Part shown: positions 46,593-59,422 of the stretch, piece by piece
How the letters are laid out: each line of letters begins with the position of its first letter
Numbering within the stretch: position 1 is the stretch's first letter
Origin: Nipponacmea schrenckii
Lineage: Eukaryota; Mollusca; Gastropoda; Lottiidae
Assembly: GCA_030562195.1 (NCBI GenBank)
Contig: JAUJPP010000012.1
Coordinates: 10,540,001-10,604,000 of the forward strand
DNA length: 64,000 nt
Direction of reading: 5' to 3'
Program-made: the position numbers and the translations under genes
Notes under the pieces: generated by a model
The model's input: only the letters and a program-made list of their open reading frames with translations
What the model was told of the DNA's origin: nothing
Database searches by the model: none

Positions 46593-49500
46593 ATGAACTC
46601 TGCTGCCACCATTAAAGAAGAAGCCGAAAAACAAATTCGTGCATTACTAAATAGCACTCCAGCTGGTCTGACAGTGGGAGAGCTGAGAAGAGATTACCAG
46701 CAATTCATTGGGAGTCCTATTCCTTATCAAAAGTTTGGATATAGCTCAGCGGAAGATTATTTCAATGACATTCCCGATGTAATAACCTCTGTGTGGGAGA
46801 ATGGAAAAACTATTTTGAAAGCCACTGCAAATGAAACCACAAGACACATTGAAAAACTAGTATCTCGACAAAAAGTTACAAATAAAAACAAATGGGCTGC
46901 TCTAAGGAAAAAATCTCATGGCTATACATCAAGACCAAGATATGTATCTACCCCACAAGTTCCAGTTTCAATTCGACATAAGATTAAGCAGATGTTCAGA
47001 CAAAACCGAAGCTTACCACTTACACATTTCGACAATTTGTTTTTTAAAACCTTTGGCCATCATTTAGACCATGAAAGACTTGGATATTCTTCAGTAGAAA
47101 ATCTTCTTAAGAGTATTCCTGATACTGTGACACTCATTAATCAGCATGGAGAATGGAGAGTTTTGTCAGCACATGCCAAGTTTCAGTCTTCAAGAGGGTA
47201 TCAGAATGACAAACCAAAATCTTCATCAACTCCTACAAAAAGACATAATAGTGATAACACTGGTATTGGAACAACATTTGCTTCTAGAGAACCAGGTATT
47301 GTATAAAAAAAAAAAAAATTGGTTTAAGTATGGGAGAGGCCAGGATTGACCTGGTTTTCTTATTTCCTATAAAAGTAAATATTAAATCTAAATTCATCGG
47401 GAATAAAGGTTTTCATTTTTCAGCAAGGCTATTCTTTTCTCTTTCTTATTTCTGGCAAATTCAGGTAGGATAGGCCTGACCTTAACAGTGCATGAATACT
47501 ATTTACATTGAACTTGATGGTAAAAAGTCAGCTCTGTTTTCATGTAATAAAATTCGTTTATGAATTGATTTGATGAAATAGTATTTTTACTGTTTTAAGA
47601 TTTATCTGATATTTGAATTTTACATATTTTTCTACTTGGTATATTTTCAGATTACCAGGATGCTCCTGCTTCATTATCAACTTTTAGTTCACCAACTAAA
47701 TCAATAGATGTTGTAGCATGTTCACCACCAGCATCTCCACGACTAACATCTCCAAGACTAACATCTCCATTACACAGTTCTCCTGAACCAGAGGAGTTTG
47801 AAGATCCACTTCATAAGGATTTGAAAAAGGTAAGTTTTGGCTCAATTGAAGTCTATGACAAAATGATTGTTTTTACTTTTAATAAACAAAGTAGTAGTGT
47901 AGTGTTATTTTCTGTGTACCTATGTACTTAAACATAGCAAAATTATATAATTTTCATATTTGTCGCCATCTTTAACTGTTTGGAAGGTGTGACCTAATTA
48001 GTTTATCACTTTGAAAACTAGGTCATATGAAATTCAATATATTGCCTAGATGTTGGCAATTGCAAATTTGAGCTCCTTAATATTCTAAGGTTGTCGAATT
48101 CATAATTGTCAGCAATTTTAGTATAACTTTTGTTATGTTCTTAGGTGTTGTCATCACATGCAAAAGGAATAATGGCCAGTAGATTAGCTTTTGAATACAA
48201 GGTGAGTTCTCATTTTATAAAATAATTCTAATAAACTTATTTGAATAAGGCAAGTCAATCACTGGTAACTTATTGTTTCAATTAGATTGTCAGCTGTGAA
48301 ACGAAATTCATTTCTTTTCTGCCTAAGATTAATTTGTTACATATAAAATCTGAATTTGTATGATGTGTAGTAAAACAAAGTATAAAAATATTGAAATTTT
48401 CAGGCTATGATAGGCAAAGAGCTACCATTTAAAGATCATGGTTATCATAGTGTTATAGAGTTTGTTAATGATGTACCTAATGTTGTTAGAATAGAAAGAC
48501 CTAATCCTAGTGGTGATTTTATTTTATTTGATGCTTCTGCTCCAGTTAGTCCATCAGGTAGATATTACATTTTTATATGCCCTAATTAAAATGTGGATGT
48601 ATATTGTCGTCACCCCTTTCCGTCGGTCCGTCCGTCAACAATTGCTTGTGACTGCGATAGAGACTACAGTTTACATCGGATTCGAATAATATTTGGTGTG
48701 ATCATTTATATTGGTGAGATCCTTGCTGATTTTTCAAAGAACTATATTTGAGTTATTGCCTTTGAGTTAATCCAAACACATGCAAATTAGCAATAGGGAC
48801 TAGGTTTCATCTGATAAGAATGAAATTTGGTGCTAACATTCATTTTGATGAGATCTTGGATAGGCCCAAATAATGATAGAGTTTCTAGCTGTGTTATAAC
48901 AGAAAATATACTTAAAACTGGGCGTAATTTGCTAGGCAACTGCTTTTTATACGCCCACATGAAATGGGGGGCGTATATTGTCGTCACCCACATCCGTCCG
49001 TCCGTCCGTCCACAATTGCTCGTAAACACTCTACACGGTGTAATTCTTGACGGATTTAGATGAAACTTAATATGAGTGTTTATGATCACGCAAGGATGAA
49101 CCCTATTGAAAATCAGCGAAATCGGAAAAAAATTAGTATGAGTTCGTGCCCTTGTTCTTGAATGGCTCGTAAACACTCTACAACGTGCAATTCTTGACCG
49201 ATTTTGATGAAACTTGGTGTGAGAGTATGTTATAACTCAAGGATAAACCCTATCGAAAATCAGCGAAATCGAAAAACATTTAGTATGAGTTATTGCCCTT
49301 GTTCTTGAAAACGCGTTCAATTTTAGCTTGTAAACATTCTTGAGAGAACAATTTTTAATGGATTTTAATGAAACTTGGCCTGAGTATTTGTTATCACCCA
49401 AGGATGAAGCCTATTGAAAACCAGTCAAATTGAAAAAAAATTAATATCAGTTATTGCCCTTGTTTTTGAAAACGCGTTCAATTTTTAGCTTGTAAACACT

Positions 49501-52500
49501 CTAGAAAGCACAGTTATTGACCGATTTTGACGAAACTTGCTGAAATTGTTTAATACCACCCAAGAATGAACCCTTTTGAAAATAGCACATATCGAAATAT
49601 ATTTAATAGGAATTATTGCCTTTGTTCTATAAAATGTGTTGGATTTTTACCTTGTAAACACTCTACAAGTCACAATTCTTGAGCGATTTTGACATAACTT
49701 GGAAGAGTATTTGTAATCACCTAAGGATGAACCCTATTGAAATTCAGTTAAATCGAAAAATATTTAGTATCAGTTATTGCCCTTGTGTTTGAAAACGCGT
49801 TCAATTTTAGCTTGTAAGCACTCTAGAAAGAACAATTCTTAATGGATTTTGATAAAACTTGGCTTGAGTATTTGTTTTTACCCAAGGATGAACCTTATTG
49901 AAAATCAAATAAATCGAAATATATTTAGTGTCAGTTATAGCCCTTGTTCTTGAAAACGCGTTTAACTTTTTGGCTAATAAACACTCTAGAAGGTACAATT
50001 TTTAATGGATTTTGATGTAACTTGGCTGGAGTATTTGTTGTCTCCCAAGGATGAACTCTATTGAAAGTCGAAAAATATTTAGTACAAGTTATTGCCCTTG
50101 TTTTTGAAAACGCGTTCAATTTAACTCGTAAACACTCTAGAAAGAACAATTTTAAAAGGATTTTGATGAAACTTGCTTTTAGTATTTGTTTTCTAAGAAG
50201 GATAAACCCTATTGAAAATCAGATAAATCGAAAAATATTTAGTGTCAGTTATTGGGCCTGTTTTCAAAATCGCTTTCAACTTTTGGCTTGTGAACACTCT
50301 AAACATTCATTTTTGACAAAACTCGCTGAAATTGTTTAATATCAACCAAGGATGAGCCTTATTAAGAATTAAAAATATCAAAATATTATTAAGGGTGAAC
50401 CCTATTGCAAATCATAAAAATACCGAAAAATATTTAATGAGTTGAGTTAGGTACAATTCTTGACAGTTTTTAATGAAACTAGAGACCCTAGAAAAAAATA
50501 TATGGTGGAAGGTTGAATATTTCATTCCACTTTTGTAACCTTACTGAAAAGTTTTTATTTGAAATAAATGCTGCCAGTGGGCGTATATTACCTTGCCTGG
50601 CAAGCTATCTTATATTTAATACATCATCATATACTACCTTATTTGTCTGAGTATTTGATGAGAATTAAGTGAGCTCTTTATGTAAGTCTTAAGCCTTCGG
50701 GCCTTGTATTTGATGAAGTTAGACATGATGTTCGTAATTGTTGTAAGGCGAGACACTTTTAGAAAAGAGCTAATAAATTTCTTACTTTCTTCATGTTTCT
50801 TCTTTCGGTTTTGAGAATCTTTTTTTGATCAAAACATCACATGGTGGTGATGGTAGAAATAATGTTTGACAATGTCTTCCAGATAAGTTGACATTTCCTA
50901 TCAAATTCTTGAATTATAAGTTTAGAATGTGATTGGAAGTCATGATTATATAAATAATATCACATGAAACATGATTTTCTGTTTATATACAATAATTATA
51001 TAATTAGACTTTATAAAAGATTTGGACAAATAAGATTTGGTCGTTCTTTACTTATGTGGGTTCCATTAAGGTGAGAAATGTCAATAGGTTGCATGAAAAC
51101 AAACATTTTTCAAGAGCAAACAGCCTTGGTTTCTGTTAGCAATATTAAATGCTGATAATAACGGTGTTCTTTGCACTTTACAAATTTGTATGGCACAAAA
51201 AAAATGACATATTGCAAAAGTTGATTCAAGCCTTGGATTGTTGTGAAATGTTTCATTGATATTAAATTTGATTAGAGAAGTATTCTATAAATATTCTTTC
51301 ATAAAGCTGTTAAGAGAAAAATAAGTTATTCTAATGATAGAAGAGTTAGTGATGAAGTTAAAGAAGCAATAAAACAAGTTCTACAGACTAATCCAGACGG
51401 TATTACAATGGCCAACTTTCCCAAAGCTTTTTATGTATGTATAGTTTCATTTCATCTCTCCATATTAGCATATACCATATCTTTGCTGTAATCTAGTAAT
51501 GGCTATAACTTATGTTTGTAATTTATTTTACATTTTATGACAGTACTATATAGAAGACAATGATGTTGTGTAAAAGTGAAGTAAAAACTTTCTCATTTAG
51601 ATTCAAGACTATTTGTCCATAGTAGCTTCAGTAATGAAGACTTGGTTATCTAGTTGTTTAGCTATCAAAATTGATCCTGATTTGAGTGTAATTTAGAAAC
51701 AATATTTGTAGGATTTAACTGGTAAACAAATTGATCCTGCAGCCATGGGATTTTCTAGTTTTGAATCTTTATTATTATCATTAACTGACAATGTACTTCA
51801 AGCAACATATAAAGGAAAAGGTAAATGAATTCTTATACACTAGTGGTATTCCACCTGTTTTTGTATGTGTTCCCAAATCGTTTTTTGTTCCCAGAAAGTG
51901 AAACTAGGATTTATCAGACACAGTCATGAGTAGAATGGTGTACAAATGCTGCAAATAATTACTTAGTACATAGAGACACTGTATATTAGCCAAGACAGGG
52001 AAAGTACAGTCATATTAGGTGTTGTATATAACTGCGTTTCCACTTAGAATTGAGAAGTAAAGCCAGCTTTATTGCCAAACTTGCTGTGTTTGCACTGAGT
52101 TTATCTGGTTCCTGAACCACTTTATAGTCTTGATCTAAAAATTGGCACATTATTGACAGCTTGTGATGTACAAGAGTACTGATTTTGCACTTCCACCCTG
52201 TTTAAAAGGCCAGCTTTAAAGTTCACTTTCATTTGGCCTTGATAAATCATCAAGGGAGGTTTTCAGTTCCCGGACAGTAATGATTTGGCAACACAAAAAT
52301 TAGCTTAAAGCCGGATTTTAGCCAAGTGGAAACACAGCTAATGTATTGTAATTAGATTATATTTTATCATAGTATGTTACACATTCATTGTCCACAAAGC
52401 AAAATGAAAATATTCCCCTCTGTTTGAAAACCTATGTCATCTACCAATATGAATAAGTTAAAATCTCAATATGTAATTAATAATAATTATATTATTCTGT

Positions 52501-55500
52501 GAGATTAACTAAGACCAGAATATAGATGCTTTTTGTCTGTGTCTCATAAATTTGATATTTTGGTTTGTTTCTCCCAACAGAATGTGTAGTATTAAATGTT
52601 AGAGATACAAGTGAACCTAGAAGATATGATTATTTACTAGAGAAATATCATCCTCATGCTGTACAAGTGGTATGAATACTTCATTTTGAATTGAATCATT
52701 CATATATATTAACTATGTAGATAAGTCATGTGTCCTTAATTTCATTTCTTTTCTCATGATCTCTGATGTAAAACTCATCTCATTTTTCATTTCCACACAA
52801 TCTAAGATCTGAGGATCGACTGTAGCGTAGTATAGTCTGGTTACTTTGACATTAATTACCGTGAATGTGTGGTAGTTTTTAGTGACCTTGACCTATCTGC
52901 CCTCAACAATCCAGTTGAATAGATCAAGGCAGCTGATAGACAAGATCCTCTCAAGCCTTGTTTCTTTCTGATCCTACTAAAATCTTTGAGCTCAAGTTTC
53001 ATTATTATAGCACAATGGGTGAGGTCAAATCTAATGTTACACATTTGAACTCATTCTTCGTGTTAATATAGTATATTATCTGGTGTTAACACCAAACTAA
53101 CAAATAAGCTCAATTAAAGCTTAGCATACTATATCAAATCATTAAAAACATTTTGGAAAACTTCACAAGTCTAAAAACTATACAGATCAGTTATTTGCGA
53201 TGATGAACACCCCAGAAAAAGCATACAAATAATAAGCTTGTGTTACACACTCAGTGTTATTATCTTACTACGGTGATAGTGTCTTAATTTTGTACTAACA
53301 CCAGTGTTAACACTAACACAGAGTCAATGTCAATCTGCAGTTTTGGTTCATCGTATTTATCTATTTATTTGCAGCCTCCAAGTCTAGAGAGTTTGTATAA
53401 GAAATGTAGTATACCTGAAGACAGTATATTACCTGGTACTTATTATACTGCCCAGAAATTACCCGAAGTTACTAGTGATTATATTGAAGTATTTGTATCT
53501 AATATAGTTAGTCCTGGTTTATTCTGGTTACAATTACGTGGTAAAAGAATGTCTGAGGCTCTTGAGAATTTGATGGATGATTTAGCGTAAGTTGATATAT
53601 TAGACACTGCAATTTGCTAAACTTCTTGAATACAGGGTTCAAAATGTGATTTACATGTGATTATTGCACCAAATTAACAGTAGTGTAAATGTTGACTAGC
53701 ATTTCATAAAATTCAAAATGTTTCAGTTTTAAGCTTCAGACCAATCTCTCAATAGACGTGTTTTAGTATATTTCTCGATTTGGCAGAAATATTGTCATAA
53801 AAAAATAAGCAATTTGATTTGATAAGCAGATCTTTGTGATAAATTTTTATTCTGGCTTTGTGACAAAAGTGTTCATTTCGAATCAAAATCTGTGATGCAA
53901 ATCTTATTAAATTGAACCCTGTTTGAATCTGTTGTCACTCTCGTTTCTGCAAACAAATGATAATTGTGTCTGTTTCAGTGAGTACTATATGACAGCAGAT
54001 AGTAAAAGATATATAATGCCAGAATATTTATATATGATAGGCCAACTATGTGCTGTTATATTTCCTGAAGATAATAACTGGCATCGTGGTATTATAACGG
54101 GTATACGGAGTATGGAAATCATAGAGGTACTGGTTTAAATTTATACCTTGTTCTTATCTCTATATTATATAGAATGCTGCATACATGTACTTCTAGAAGA
54201 TTACTGTGTAATGTTTTAAAACATTTTCAACAATATATTTCTTTCATTTAGTAATTGGTAGATATAGTAACTGGACACAATTTGATGGAAAACAATTACT
54301 TTATTAAATAACTTGGACGTTTCAACGATGATACTCTCGTCTATATCAATATATTTATTGTGTATTACAGGTTTATTTTGTGGATTATGGTAATACATGT
54401 GCTGTACCAAAGGACACTTTAAGATTGTTAAGGTACATGTACAACTTCAATTATATCATGGGATTGAAATGTACGATAGCATGTAATTCCATTAGCATTA
54501 TGATAGTTTATTTCATTAGAACCTTGGTACTATTACAAATTATATATATTTCAATTAAATAGTTATTGATTCAGTATTTGTGTACCAATATTTAAATAGT
54601 CTTGCAAATGTATCCTTCTTATTACCTTACATGTATTTGGAAGGGGCTTGATAGTGAACCTGTTTTATTCTATTTCAGATCTAGATTTAGAAAGTTGCCT
54701 GCTCAAGCCATACAGGCCAGATTAGCTAATATTAAACCAATTAAAGAGGTAGGTTAGAATTTTGTCTTTTAATAATTTTTTCCTTTAATTAATGTTGCAA
54801 GATTTTTTTTAAATGAAATTTAGTTACCAAAGAATTTTGGTATCAAAAGTTTTTTTTCATGACTTTTTGTCGTATTTTATTGTATTATTTGTACAAATGA
54901 TACACAGTATATTAATTATAGGTTTGGTGTGTTGGTGCCAGAGACAGACTTTTACAAATCTGTACCAATAAACCCTTAGTTGGATTTTTAACATCAGTGA
55001 GGGTAGGTAACTTGGACCATCTTGTGCTTATTGAATGATGTCAAGTCATATTTTGGGTATAAAATACTTGTCAAGAGAACTGGTATGATTGGGGTATGAA
55101 CTAAATTAGCAATTTTTGAACAGAAAGGAAAAGTTTCCACATAAAAGGTGAACCTTGGATTTTGAGCTGAAAGCTTTGAACTTACCAGATTTAAGGCAAG
55201 ACGTGGGTCGAAAATCATTTTTTTTAAGTAATGGACAGATTTCAATGAAATTTGGCATGCATTAATAACTGGGCAATAACAGTTTCCTTGAACTAACCAG
55301 ATATAAAATATCTTATTACAATTAACCTGTATTTATTTGTTTGTCAATAGGATCGTGTTTTATCATTGTGTTTAACTGATACCTCACAAGAAGAAGATAT
55401 TCATCTGAATGATATACTAGTAGAAGAACGTTATGCCAAGTTTGCTCCTGATGAATTACATCCCTCCACAATAGGTCCAACACAGTTTGCTGAGGTAAGA

Positions 55501-56615
55501 TTTGTATCTGTATTCGATTTATTGATGGCATCAGCTTTTGAAATATTTTGAAGATATCTATCAGATTAAAAAGTTATATAAGTTTTTGACATATTTACTT
55601 TAAGAAAACGTCTGTAGGGATCAAACTTGCTCTTCAGAATAAAGGTAGATAAATAAATAACAATGATGATTATACCTATATATATTGGATATTTCCAATT
55701 TGGTTTACCTCTATAAGAGATGTAGCAAGGGAATCTGATGTAGATGTATTTGAATAGTATAGACTGTATACTGTCAGTCCTCAATAGATAATATATAAGA
55801 GATATAAATTATCCTCATTGTATACTGCATGATATTGACAGTTTTCAAGACAGGGGAGAAAAGTAAGACTTGATATCTGCTGGTGTTCAGATGTTACTTT
55901 TCTTTTAATGAGAAACAATCAATAGTAGTTTTAAGTCTCTTTCAACTTTTCGAACCTCATGGTATTTTATATTGAAAGGAAAGTAGATTAAAAGTAAATT
56001 ATTGATAACAGTATATCAAGTTTGATGTAATTGTTTATGTGGTGTTAGTAGTAGTTGAGTACATTATTATATCAATATGTTATTACCCTTAAACATCATG
56101 AATTGTTGATAAATAATAATTTTTATTTGTTTTTTGGGTTGGGAAATACTAATAAAACACAGTTTATCAATTATTAACAGTACTCCTTGTAAATGTTCTA
56201 TAATAAAAACAATAGAGATACTGGAAGGATTGCATGTTATTCCTCATCTTCACAAAGTCAAGGTCTTTTTCCTTGACTACAATAGATACTTTTCTTATAG
56301 CTTGGATGATTTGATTGAGTTTTAGGGCAGCTAATTGTATCTAAGACTGGATTGTGGAAATGATTTCAGGGTTCGACACATCGACTTGTCCGGACTACCA
56401 GAAGGAGTGGCATTTGGGTCAGGGCTAGTGTTAGACTAATAAACTATGTCCATTGGACGTTGTTATTTATAATTTTTAAACAACATTAAAGCATTTTTCA
56501 ACAATATCTATTGAATATGATGGTTTAATTTCCTTTCCAGTATATTGCCATCGTTGACTATCTCTATCATCAAGACCCGCTATGTCTACATAATCTCCTG
56601 CGAAGTCATAAATAG
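46593..56615 (+). CDS. TDRD5-like LOTUS/Tudor protein, 14 exons, complete
   Basis: A 736-residue protein of the family that organises germ granules and piRNA biogenesis. LOTUS (OST-HTH) domains bind RNA G-quadruplexes or Vasa-type helicases, and Tudor domains bind methylated arginines of Piwi proteins. Exons: 46593-47295, 47651-47829, 48145-48201, 48404-48557, 51307-51434, 51712-51820, 52581-52669, 53375-53586, 53979-54126, 54371-54432, 54679-54748, 54922-55002, 55351-55494, 56541-56615. Phases agree at every junction. LOTUS-like domains lie at about 8-78, 123-193, 286-355 and 378-450. One extended Tudor domain lies at about 500-620, with FWLQL, WHRGII and VYFVDYGNT. A serine/proline-rich linker (SPRLTSPRLTSP) lies near 260-280. 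Human TDRD5 has three LOTUS and one Tudor domain; here I count four LOTUS. With a single Tudor, TDRD5 is a better name than TDRD7. Confidence 0.88.
48572..48947 (+). repeat. hairpin-headed repeat, short copy (in a TDRD5-like intron)
   Basis: It begins TATGCCCTAATTAAAATGTGGATGTATATTGTCGTCACC, followed by GTCGGTCCGTCCGTCAACAATTGCTTGTGA and GCGATAGAGACTACAGTTTAC. It ends with TGGGCGTAATTTGCTAGGCAAC near 48920-48941. It is closest to the copy at 41.8-42.8 kb but has only about two core units. Confidence 0.75.
48948..50612 (+). repeat. hairpin-headed repeat, long copy with about 160-bp units
   Basis: It starts with a clean hairpin (TATACGCCCACATGAAATGG, then GGGCGTATA), then TTGTCGTCACCC and a GTCC run (about 48993-49010). 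About eight core units of roughly 155-170 bp follow, each with CTTGTAAACACTCTA, GATTTTGATGAAACTTGG, CAAGGATGAACCCTATTGAA and AGTTATTGCCCTTGTT. It ends with GGGCGTATATTACCTTGCC and TGGCAAGC near 50579-50607. It sits in the intron between exons 4 and 5 of the TDRD5-like gene, directly after the shorter copy. Confidence 0.85.
52031..52340. mobile_element. candidate MITE with CTGCGTTTCCACTT ends
   Basis: CTGCGTTTCCACTT (52032 on) is matched in inverted form by AAGTGGAAACACAG (about 52324-52337). The interior of about 280 bp contains AAAGCC-GC/TTTTA segments in both orientations. The size and ends suit a small hAT-type element. No target duplication was confirmed. It lies in the intron between exons 6 and 7 of the TDRD5-like gene. 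Confidence 0.5.
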
Positions 56616-57184
56616 AAAAGGATGGGTGTTAGAGACTATCATTGACCTTGACATTGAATTGACTGTTCTAACAACTTAACACTGCCCACCACCTACATCT
56701 ATAATAAATAGAATCCATTCATGTTTTGTTTATGGAATATTCATTAAAATGGCTTCTATAATATTAAAGAGTCGTCTGGAAAAAAGGGATAAAAATTATT
56801 TCAGTTTGCCTTATATTAAAATATGTCTTATAAATATGTTTTAGTTACAAATTGAAAGAACAACTCAATATTCTAATTAGGATTTATTACTATTTGACAT
56901 TCAATCTACATTGTAGATACAACATATAGTGGGACTGTGCCTAAATAAAACATTAAGTTACATGAGGAATGTGAAAGGTTTTGAATGGAACAAAATTAGA
57001 ATTATGCCTTTTCAGTAATAAATCCTGGCACTGAGCCCTCTGGAAATGGTTTTGCTTATGTTTCAACTATATATCAAAAACTATTTCAAAGGGCCATTGA
57101 TCACATTTAATTGTCTGGCTCCAGTTAGCATCTGTTCTTGTGTGATTAATATTAGGACAAATGAGTTTAACAATACCAAATAAA
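56616..57184. other. convergent 3' region between the TDRD5-like and TRIM genes
   Basis: This holds the 3' ends of two convergent genes. It has no open frame or repeat of note. Confidence 0.5.
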
Positions 57185-59422
57185 TTACATATATTCAAAA
57201 AACTTGATTTGCCCTTCACATGTAGCAACCATCAAGAGATTATCTGGAGTTGTTGATACAAATTTTATATTGTCATTAGAAAACAAACACTTGAGAAGTT
57301 GTCCCTCGTGATTCAAGATGTCTATCCTGCCTTCCCTTTTATCAGTGACTATAATATTTCCACATTTATCTGTACATACAGCATCTGGTCCTTGGTAAAA
57401 CTCTTCATCATTATCTGTATTACCATATTCAAACAACAACTTACCTTCACTTGTAAACCCACAAACAACATGGCTTCCGGCGTCTGTCACAAAGAAATTA
57501 TTGTCATTGTCCACACAAGTTGTACATGGTTTTTCTAGTAGATATAGATCAATATCTAGAAAATCATCATTAGTGATTCTTCTTATCATCGCACCATCTG
57601 TATTATAAATGGCAACATTACCGCCAGATTTGGCTGACTTGCCATGGTTACGACTCAATTGCCCATATCTATTAGAGGTGACTATTACATGACCCATGGA
57701 ATTGGAGGTAAAGAAGTTCAATCCAAAAGTTTCAAATTGTACATCTGAAATTGGGGTGCCGCTTCCATCATTGGCCAACACTTTAATCTTGTATCGATTA
57801 TCTCCCTTAGTTGCCATCAGGGATACTTTCCCATCAGAGGCAACTGAATGTAGATTCCAACCTGGTTCAACAGATGATTGGCCACGGATAATACCATGTT
57901 TTTCAATGACATGAATGGTATGAGTACCAGTTGATACAGTACCAATGACTATATCACCAACCGTATTAACTCCTATTCCTTTAATACATTCCTTCTGGAT
58001 ACTTGATGGTACAGAGATCTCTTTACTAGGATTGTCAAGGGTTTGAGTAGGGACATCCTCATAGAATGAAGAATGGAAGGAACTGTCTGCATTTTCTGAT
58101 GGTAGTACTTCTAATGGTGGGTTTGCTTTCATGGCATAAAATACATCACTTTGATTACTGGCACTCAGAACATCACTATCTTGCTCAAGGTCAGAAGCTT
58201 CGTCAAGTTCAGTTATTTCTGTCAGATTTTCATCAACATTTTCACTTACACTGGTTTTTTGTGAACCCAGAGAACTCCCCATGTGTCTTTTATATCTGGG
58301 AGTAATCTCACGATCTACAAGTTCACCATACATGTCACAGATTTTCTCGATGGACACTTTTTGTTCTGTTAGTTGAAGACAAATGGGTTCATAACAAGCT
58401 TCTTCTGGTAGAGGATCTTCACAAAGTTCTCTTACACGCCGACCTATCTTTCTTCTCATGGAAACTTTCTCTTCATCTGATCCAAAACTTACAAGCTTCT
58501 CTGTTAGGTCTGTTACTGCTGTTAAAGAGGCCAGATGTTTACGAATTTCGGTTTTCTTTTCAATAATCTCCTTTTTTGAGTCAAGATGCCGCTTGTCAAT
58601 TTCAGCTATTAGCACATTTTCATATTCATGGATTAAATTGCACAAAACACTAGTTCTTTCTTTGACAAGTTTTTTCAAATCAGCTTGATTTCGGCAAATA
58701 ATTTTATCTGATTTATCTAGTTCTTTAAGGTTTTTAGTTAAGATTCTTGCATCATTGGCCAATTCTGCTAAAGGAGCCTTGATTTTGGTAACAAAATTTT
58801 GAGCAATGGCTTGAAGCTCAGCACATCTATGACCATCATGGTTAGTGCTGTTACAATCAGCACAAACAGCTAAATCACAATCCACACAAAACATGGCTCC
58901 TATGTCTAACGGATCATACAAGTTACAACATTTTGAAAGAACATTATTGTTATCAATTTGATCACCACCTTGATCTTCAACATCTTTTGATTCGTAATCC
59001 TGAACTGGCTGTAACTTATGACTAGCTGTTTCTTGCTGTTCAATATGAGCAGAAGAACAAGCTTCACAGAAAAACTCATCACAATTTACACAATGTGATA
59101 CTGATTCCTTTATTTTTCCACTGTATTGACAATTTTGGCAGACCTTTTCCCTCACTATGGCAGGCATGACTGGACAAGACAACCTTCGTGCAAAATTATT
59201 GTCTGGCAAATCTTCTAATCCCTTTTGGCGAACATTGGATTGGGTACCACATTCTGGACAGTTGAAGAAACCTTCTGGTGTAGAATTCTGTTTAACATAA
59301 TCCATCAGACATGTTTTACAGAAGGAATGGAGACATGGTAGATATTTAGGTTGTCTGTATTCTTCATTACATATTTTACAACATAAAAATCTGCGTGGTA
59401 TAACTTCACTATGTTCCTCCAT
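57185..59422 (-). CDS. TRIM protein: RING, two B-boxes, coiled coil, NHL-like propeller
   Basis: A 745-residue protein in a single coding exon, probably an E3 ubiquitin ligase. The RING finger is at about 15-60 (CKICNEEYRQPKYLPCLHSF, CKTC, CPEC). B-box 1 is at about 94-135 (CQNC, CVNCDEFFCEAC) and B-box 2 at about 166-200 (CVDCDLAVCADCNSTNHDGH). The coiled coil is at about 205-320. A serine/acid-rich linker follows, and the last 260 residues form repeats with GDIVIG, NNFFVTDAGSHVV and GNIIVTDKREGRID, as in NHL beta-propellers. This order matches the TRIM2/TRIM3/TRIM71-type and TRIM56-type proteins that are expanded in molluscs; a one-to-one orthologue cannot be named. A TTTCTAGTTGCAG acceptor lies 5 nt upstream of the ATG, so the 5' UTR is probably spliced and the leader exon lies to the right. 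Confidence 0.88.
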   Translation of the reverse strand: MEEHSEVIPRRFLCCKICNEEYRQPKYLPCLHSFCKTCLMDYVKQNSTPEGFFNCPECGTQSNVRQKGLEDLPDNNFARRLSCPVMPAIVREKVCQNCQYSGKIKESVSHCVNCDEFFCEACSSAHIEQQETASHKLQPVQDYESKDVEDQGGDQIDNNNVLSKCCNLYDPLDIGAMFCVDCDLAVCADCNSTNHDGHRCAELQAIAQNFVTKIKAPLAELANDARILTKNLKELDKSDKIICRNQADLKKLVKERTSVLCNLIHEYENVLIAEIDKRHLDSKKEIIEKKTEIRKHLASLTAVTDLTEKLVSFGSDEEKVSMRRKIGRRVRELCEDPLPEEACYEPICLQLTEQKVSIEKICDMYGELVDREITPRYKRHMGSSLGSQKTSVSENVDENLTEITELDEASDLEQDSDVLSASNQSDVFYAMKANPPLEVLPSENADSSFHSSFYEDVPTQTLDNPSKEISVPSSIQKECIKGIGVNTVGDIVIGTVSTGTHTIHVIEKHGIIRGQSSVEPGWNLHSVASDGKVSLMATKGDNRYKIKVLANDGSGTPISDVQFETFGLNFFTSNSMGHVIVTSNRYGQLSRNHGKSAKSGGNVAIYNTDGAMIRRITNDDFLDIDLYLLEKPCTTCVDNDNNFFVTDAGSHVVCGFTSEGKLLFEYGNTDNDEEFYQGPDAVCTDKCGNIIVTDKREGRIDILNHEGQLLKCLFSNDNIKFVSTTPDNLLMVATCEGQIKFFEYM

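Noticed and set aside
48787..50339. Open frames such as 48787-49176, 49807-50149 and 50061-50339
   Set aside because: They fall inside the tandem-core repeat and repeat similar peptides; not genes.
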